Source of the DNA: a candidate division KSB1 bacterium
Lineage (GTDB): Bacteria > Zhuqueibacterota > JdFR-76 > DREG01
Length of the DNA stretch: 49,529 nt
Assembly (NCBI GenBank): GCA_022566355.1
Contig: JADFJB010000016.1
Location: 1-49,529, forward strand
Reading direction: 5' to 3'
Shown here: positions 47,101 to 49,529 of the stretch, in pieces
Position numbering within the stretch: position 1 is the first letter of the stretch
Layout: each line of letters starts with the position of its first letter
Position numbers and translations under genes: made by a program
The notes under the pieces: model-generated
The model's database searches: none
What the model saw: the letters and a program-made list of their open reading frames with translations, nothing else
Told to the model about the DNA's origin: nothing

Positions 47101-47639
47101 GGGGCTCTTAGCATAACCGACGCGTCCACTCCGGGTTCACCACTGCCTTGAATAACTTTTACTCCGGCAATCTTTCCCCGAAGTGCATGTTCCGGAGAGG
47201 AGGCAGAAACATGCTCCAGAAGCTCCCGGTCGATTCGTCCAACCGAAAAGGCTAGTTTTGTTTTCGGAGTTTCATCTACCAGGCCGGTGACGATTATCGC
47301 ATCCATATTCAGTGCATCGATAACCAGTGAAAAGTCAATATTGTGGGTTCCGGGTGATAATGTGAACTTTTCTACTTTAGTTCGGTAGCCTATGAACCTG
47401 ACTTCTAACCGCACCTCCTGGCTTCGAACTCCGCGAGCAGGTACCGTAAAGCTGTATTCACCATTAACATCGGCTGCTGTACCCAGGTTGGTTAACTGGA
47501 TGAAAATATTTGCGCCCGGTAATGCTTCTCCGGTTTCGTCTGTTATCTTACCAGAGATTACAGCCTCTCCTTGGGCCAAAACTGCGCCCGGAAGAAGCAC
47601 CAGACAAAGAAAAAATGCTAAATAGTTTTTTATTCGCAT
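44184..47639 (-). CDS. SusC/RagA-family TonB-dependent outer membrane transporter
   Basis: 22-strand beta-barrel transporter that imports a substrate captured with SusD, energised by TonB. Length is 1151 residues. Visible in order: signal peptide (AFFLCLVLLPGAVLAQ), CarboxypepD-regulatory-like domain (ISGKITDETGEALPGANIFI), plug with the SusC signature (DPLYIIDGVIIDPSIS, then ASIEVIKGAAGASLYGSRA and ANGVVNIT), and a long barrel ending in an aromatic-type strand (FRTLTGFIEIVL). AAGGAG lies 7 bases before the ATG. No N-terminal STN domain or anti-sigma partner is visible, so regulation by a FecIR-type system is not evident. First gene of the minus-strand locus. Confidence 0.92.
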   Translation of the reverse strand: MRIKNYLAFFLCLVLLPGAVLAQGEAVISGKITDETGEALPGANIFIQLTNLGTAADVNGEYSFTVPARGVRSQEVRLEVRFIGYRTKVEKFTLSPGTHNIDFSLVIDALNMDAIIVTGLVDETPKTKLAFSVGRIDRELLEHVSASSPEHALRGKIAGVKVIQGSGEPGVDASVMLRAPTSINSEGRSQDPLYIIDGVIIDPSISGSPLSDINADDIASIEVIKGAAGASLYGSRAANGVVNITMNRGKNLALNQTRIRIRNEFGFNFLQKEYPLNRSHWFRIHEGTNNYTDANGIKVTPGDFIDNEGDFVDPRRGGLRVGDRYDGNYDKDNPSDDRIGQIFFSDNPYKWVSTGDVVFNEMLSSVLDPATGQPVGLQRISGGANFVDNFNQFFEPGTFVSNSVSISRNMGDTNFSISLGNLGQQGLIEGLDGYKRQTVRLGVDHRFRNNLNISISAFFANVDRDDITTGPGSAFFGIAFISADADLTARHLEVGTLTSVYNAQNNFPDGIPLDVAGELFIQPDPYAARDNPLYEPATASRKNSQTRVMGGGTLTYEPFDWLEIDGNFSYDRSNRERNRFFRIGYQDGFDLDVGQGRFQKFPAFDEALNGSATAFMHYSFLNDNLRIRSKVTGLFERTEFQDTFVEGNDFVVRGVIDLAAADPLKSNINSQIREVRSQGYSNITSFDYKDRYIGDFLVRRDGSSLFGPDERWHTYYRASGAYRLSQEGWWPFSGIQEFKIRGSYGTAGGRPNFFARFETWTISGGNVVKNTLGNSNLKPEFAKELELGVDLAFLDRFSLELTRAETTIENQLLDVPLASYVGYTTQWQNAGTLETSTWEVSLQGVLIQKKNMGLTFGINFDRTRQIISKLDVAPYIYNPPFQSVSVFRIEEGEDFGALFGETMTRNVQDLLPRGLNESELSQFDVNDEGYAVWVGDGNTFRDGISKTLWGTSTTLSDGDVYEWGMPVLFEDAEGTKQFLMGSTVPDFNWSFYSNFKWKGFSIYGLLESQVGGDVWSLTEQWGYGIEQRSANVDQTGKSDELKKPTRYYDWVQDAEDSFVFDGSFIKLRELSVKYTFKRNQLSGIFGGLLDKLSIGVVGRNLFSIDNYDRGTDPEVGVSSSNDQGGSAVVTRYDAFNYPNFRTLTGFIEIVL

Positions 47640-48034
47640 TATCCATTCTCCTTATTATTATGAACAGTTACTTAATTAACTAACATTGTAGCACACTAAA
47701 TCTTTCCTCACCTCCTTTGCTAGGATTAGTTTTAATAGTTTATTTAGTTTCTTATAGATTTGCATTGCTGAAATTTCTAATTTAATCCATGAGTAGACAA
47801 AGCCTCACATGCAATGGCATAGATTTTTCTCATTACCTATTTTGCATAGCATAATCATGAGAAAATGAAGTGTAGAGAGATATATTTTTTGGAATAATCT
47901 AATGGATTCTAGTAACAAATTTGATATAATCTAATCTCCAGGGTTAGTATATATAAGATATATCTTACGCAGAACACCACATTTTATTAATTATATTAAA
48001 TAAATGCAAGATTTTTTTTAAGTAAAAATTATTA
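47640..48034. promoter_or_regulatory. AT-rich leader region upstream of susC
   Basis: No gene is seen in about 395 bases. It should contain the susC promoter. On the minus strand at 47708-47718 there is a perfect ribosome-binding sequence, AAAGGAGGTGA, about 70 bases before the susC start and not placed before any sensible start codon. It may be the trace of a deleted gene or of a leader peptide. Runs of A and T dominate the rest. Confidence 0.4.
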
Positions 48035-48255
48035 TTTAACTTGGATAATTCATGGATCAGGTTTTTAAGCTTAAAACTTCCAATTTTGTCATCCCGTCGC
48101 GCAGGATGCTGCAGAGTGTAGTTCCCGAATGCTTTCAGGGTGTCCGAGTGCTACCCAAAAATGTCATGCCCAAGTGCTTACCCGTTAAAAACGTAAGGGC
48201 ACAAGTTTATCGGGGGTCTGTGGGCCTGTGTAACAAGATTCCCGATAATCCCGCC
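48035..48255. repeat. Composite intergenic repeat region
   Basis: Begins with TTTAACTTGGATAATTCAT (48035-48053), a form of the terminal repeat also found at 49433-49451 and 13976-13994. About 35 bases later comes TTTGTCATCCCG, close to TTGTCATCCTGAACGGAGCG at the window end, where it also follows the terminal repeat. A 69-codon open frame at 48052-48261 covers this DNA, but its sequence is not protein-like and I treat it as chance. Confidence 0.45.
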
Positions 48256-48259
48256 CAGT

Positions 48260-48534
48260 AACAAAGGAGTGGGTATTCATTTAGAGGAAGGCTCCAATGC
48301 CGTTATCTCCGGAAATAATATCTTCGGCAACGAAACATTTGGAATCAACAATGCCGATCCCTCCGTATCTATGATTTATCCGGCCGCGAAGTTCTGATCC
48401 TTGTGGACGAGGATCATGATCCGGGCCAATACGATGTGGTGTTCGATGCCGATAGATTTGCTTCGGGACTTTACTTCTACAAAATTCAAATGGGTGATTT
48501 TAAGACTACGAAGAAGATGGTTCTTTTGAAGTGA
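48260..48534 (+). pseudogene. Relic of beta-helix protein with T9SS C-terminal sorting domain
   Basis: Two joined coding remnants. Bases 48260 to about 48365 read NKGVGIHLEEGSNAVISGNN then IFGNETFGINNADPSV, a right-handed beta-helix repeat of the NosD type. In another frame, 48370-48534 reads YDLSGREVLILVDEDHDPGQ then YDVVFDADRFASGLYFYKIQ and MGDFKTTKKMVLLK with a stop: a typical type A T9SS C-terminal sorting domain (SGLYFYK...KKMVLLK). There is no start codon or upstream gene, and a frameshift separates the halves, so this is a dead 3' end. It indicates that the lineage uses, or used, type IX secretion. Confidence 0.75.
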
Positions 48535-48580
48535 GCGTGGTCTGAACCATGATTCTCTTGATTTTAGATGTTCATTTTTA

Positions 48581-48636
48581 GACAGGATAAACAGGATTAT
48601 CAGGATAAAAATCCAGCATATCTTGTTAATCCTGTC
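48581..48636. repeat. Inverted repeat of GACAGGATAAACAGGAT type
   Basis: GACAGGATAAACAGGAT (48581-48597) pairs with ATCTTGTTAATCCTGTC (48620-48636) at 15 of 17 positions. It is followed by A-rich sequence. Similar CAGGATTAACAGGAT / AATCCTGTC elements are common intergenic repeats in many environmental bacterial genomes. It may also act as a bidirectional terminator. Confidence 0.6.
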
Positions 48637-48694
48637 AAAAAAGAAAAATCGGCTATTCATAAGTTTGTTCAAACAAAGTTTTACAACGTAATAG

Positions 48695-48860
48695 CATAAA
48701 TTCCGCCTCCAAGGCTCTAAGACACTAAGATTATATAACTTAGAAGAACTACGATTAAAAACTGAGTTTCTACACGATTCATTTTATAAAACTTATTTTC
48801 TTCTTTTTTTCAATACTTTGTGCCTTTGTGGCTTTGTGGCTATGAATTATTCAGGTTAAT
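48695..48860 (+). repeat. Second long copy of the dispersed repeat
   Basis: Aligns along its whole length with the reverse complement of 13977-14148, roughly 90% identical by eye over the first 118 bases, with a 35-base identical core at 48736-48770. It ends with CTTTGTGGCTATGAATTATT and CAGGTTAA, the same right end seen at 93-120. It contains no gene and lies between the T9SS relic and the PrcB-like gene. Confidence 0.65.
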
Positions 48861-48879
48861 CACTTCAATCCGGCATTCA

Positions 48880-49368
48880 TTAATCCGGAACATCTCCTAT
48901 AAACATAACAGGCAAATCCGATTTTTCCACTTTCAGCATGATCGACGGCCAGGAAATAGCATCACAGGGTCCTTCAAGATTAACTACACCGAGTTCAACC
49001 TCTAATCGATCTGACTTTTTGCTAACTGATCTAATAATGTCATCAAGATTCTGGCAGGCAGAGGACTGTTTCCCATAGAATATGGCTATCACCATATTCT
49101 CGGAAAAATCTATTGATGGCGGTGATGTTTTTTCTCCCGAACTATTGAAAATACTCCAATTTTTTTCCCAAAGTAGGGTCCATTCTCCTTGATCTCTATA
49201 AATTTGAGTCCCGGAGCTATCCACATGGAAACCATCTGACCCAATTATTTCATATTGCAGTGGAGTTTCTTGCATGTTGTCAGTTTCAAATTGAAGTGGA
49301 GTCTTATTCGTATTGCATGACCCCGAAATGGCTGCTAACACTAAGAATATAAGGTACTGTGATTTCAT
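48880..49368 (-). CDS. Lipoprotein with PrcB-like C-terminal domain
   Basis: 162 residues with a lipoprotein signal (LIFLVLAAISGSC, anchored Cys near 18). The C-terminal ~75 residues (DFSENMVIAIFYGKQSSACQ, then a polar strand and a final ISWPSIMLKVEKSDLPVMFI) resemble the PrcB C-terminal domain (PF14343), found in small envelope lipoproteins; PrcB itself binds the dentilisin protease complex of Treponema. A link to a protease here is not shown. The gene stands alone, separated from the susC locus by repeats. The domain assignment is from memory of the pattern and should be confirmed. Confidence 0.6.
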   Translation of the reverse strand: MKSQYLIFLVLAAISGSCNTNKTPLQFETDNMQETPLQYEIIGSDGFHVDSSGTQIYRDQGEWTLLWEKNWSIFNSSGEKTSPPSIDFSENMVIAIFYGKQSSACQNLDDIIRSVSKKSDRLEVELGVVNLEGPCDAISWPSIMLKVEKSDLPVMFIGDVPD

Positions 49369-49432
49369 TGTTTTTCTCCTGGCTTTTGTTTAATCTCCCG
49401 AAATCAAAAGGCAATAAACGTTCCAAATCTCA

Positions 49433-49529
49433 GTTAACCTGGATAATTCACAAACTTACGCTTGATAGCAGGCTGTTGCAGAATAGGCAAAAACCTGGAA
49501 TTGTCATCCTGAACGGAGCGAAGCGAAGT
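49433..49529 (-). repeat. Repeat end entering from the right edge
   Basis: GTTAACCTGGATAATTCAC (49433-49451) matches the terminal repeat of the dispersed element in the orientation of 13976-13994 and 48035-48053. About 50 bases on, TTGTCATCCTGAACGGAGCG leads to GAAGCGAAG at the window end, a palindromic type of intergenic repeat common in related genomes. The element is cut by the window edge. Confidence 0.45.

Noticed and set aside
42473-47639. Reading the SusCD pair as a polysaccharide utilisation locus
   Set aside because: No glycoside hydrolase, polysaccharide lyase, sulfatase or hybrid two-component regulator is present in the neighbourhood; the partners are propeller proteins and a cytochrome.
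47701-47725. Plus-strand TCACCTCCTTT with CTAGGAT looking like the 3' end of a 16S rRNA gene
   Set aside because: Nothing upstream resembles 16S helix 45 and no tRNA or 23S follows. It is treated only as a ribosome-binding-like sequence on the minus strand.
48052-48261. Open frame of 69 codons upstream of the beta-helix relic
   Set aside because: It lies over repeat DNA (terminal-repeat end, GTCATCCCG element), has no ribosome site of note and no protein-like pattern.
1-49529. CRISPR arrays, tRNA or rRNA genes, integrase or transposase genes
   Set aside because: I looked for regular spaced repeats, cloverleaf-like sequences and transposase motifs by eye and found none. The regular pattern at 30-42 kb is protein repeat coding, not CRISPR.

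Overview
The window looks like a chromosomal segment from an uncultured or little-studied bacterium of the Fibrobacterota-Chlorobiota-Bacteroidota (FCB) side of the tree, for example a Calditrichota- or KSB1-like lineage. The reasons are a short RpoD-type sigma factor without region 1.1, a ribosomal protein S16 with a long charged tail, a SusC/SusD pair, a relic of a type IX secretion (T9SS) C-terminal sorting domain, many lipoproteins and AT-rich intergenic DNA. The phylum is an inference; no rRNA gene is present.

Left part, about 0.4-13.9 kb, + strand: a complete 14-gene nuoABCDEFGHIJKLMN operon for NADH:quinone oxidoreductase (complex I), tightly packed and often overlapping. Next to it, 14.0-22.8 kb, are ordinary housekeeping genes: a leucyl aminopeptidase, then ffh-rpsP-khpA-rimM-trmD-rplS (SRP and ribosome/tRNA maturation), an Mrp-type Fe-S carrier, the RpoD-like sigma factor and a Nudix hydrolase.

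Middle, 22.8-27.0 kb: a decayed zone. It holds a small lipoprotein, the orphaned C-terminal domain of an ASPIC/UnbV propeller protein, a pabBC fusion gene bounded by near-identical 22-bp direct repeats, and a chimeric pseudogene joining the start of an FG-GAP lipoprotein to the tail of a TPR protein.

Right part, 27.1-47.6 kb, - strand: the most interesting locus. Reading along the minus strand: susC, a perfect hairpin, susD, a small lipoprotein, a ~1250-residue FG-GAP/ASPIC protein, a 73-residue lipoprotein, two more ~1250-residue paralogues, and a 968-residue membrane protein with a possible b-haem bundle, five CxxCH c-haem sites and TPRs. Each of the three giant proteins is itself two propeller+ASPIC units in tandem. 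All genes point the same way and several gaps are only 5-21 bp, so this is probably one operon for an envelope system combining TonB-dependent uptake, surface beta-propellers and electron transfer. Pieces of the same gene families lie in the decayed zone, so the locus was probably once larger.

Right end, 47.6-49.5 kb: AT-rich and repeat-rich DNA with a frameshifted beta-helix/T9SS-domain relic and a PrcB-like lipoprotein. A dispersed repeat family occurs just before nuo, just after nuo, and three times at the right end.
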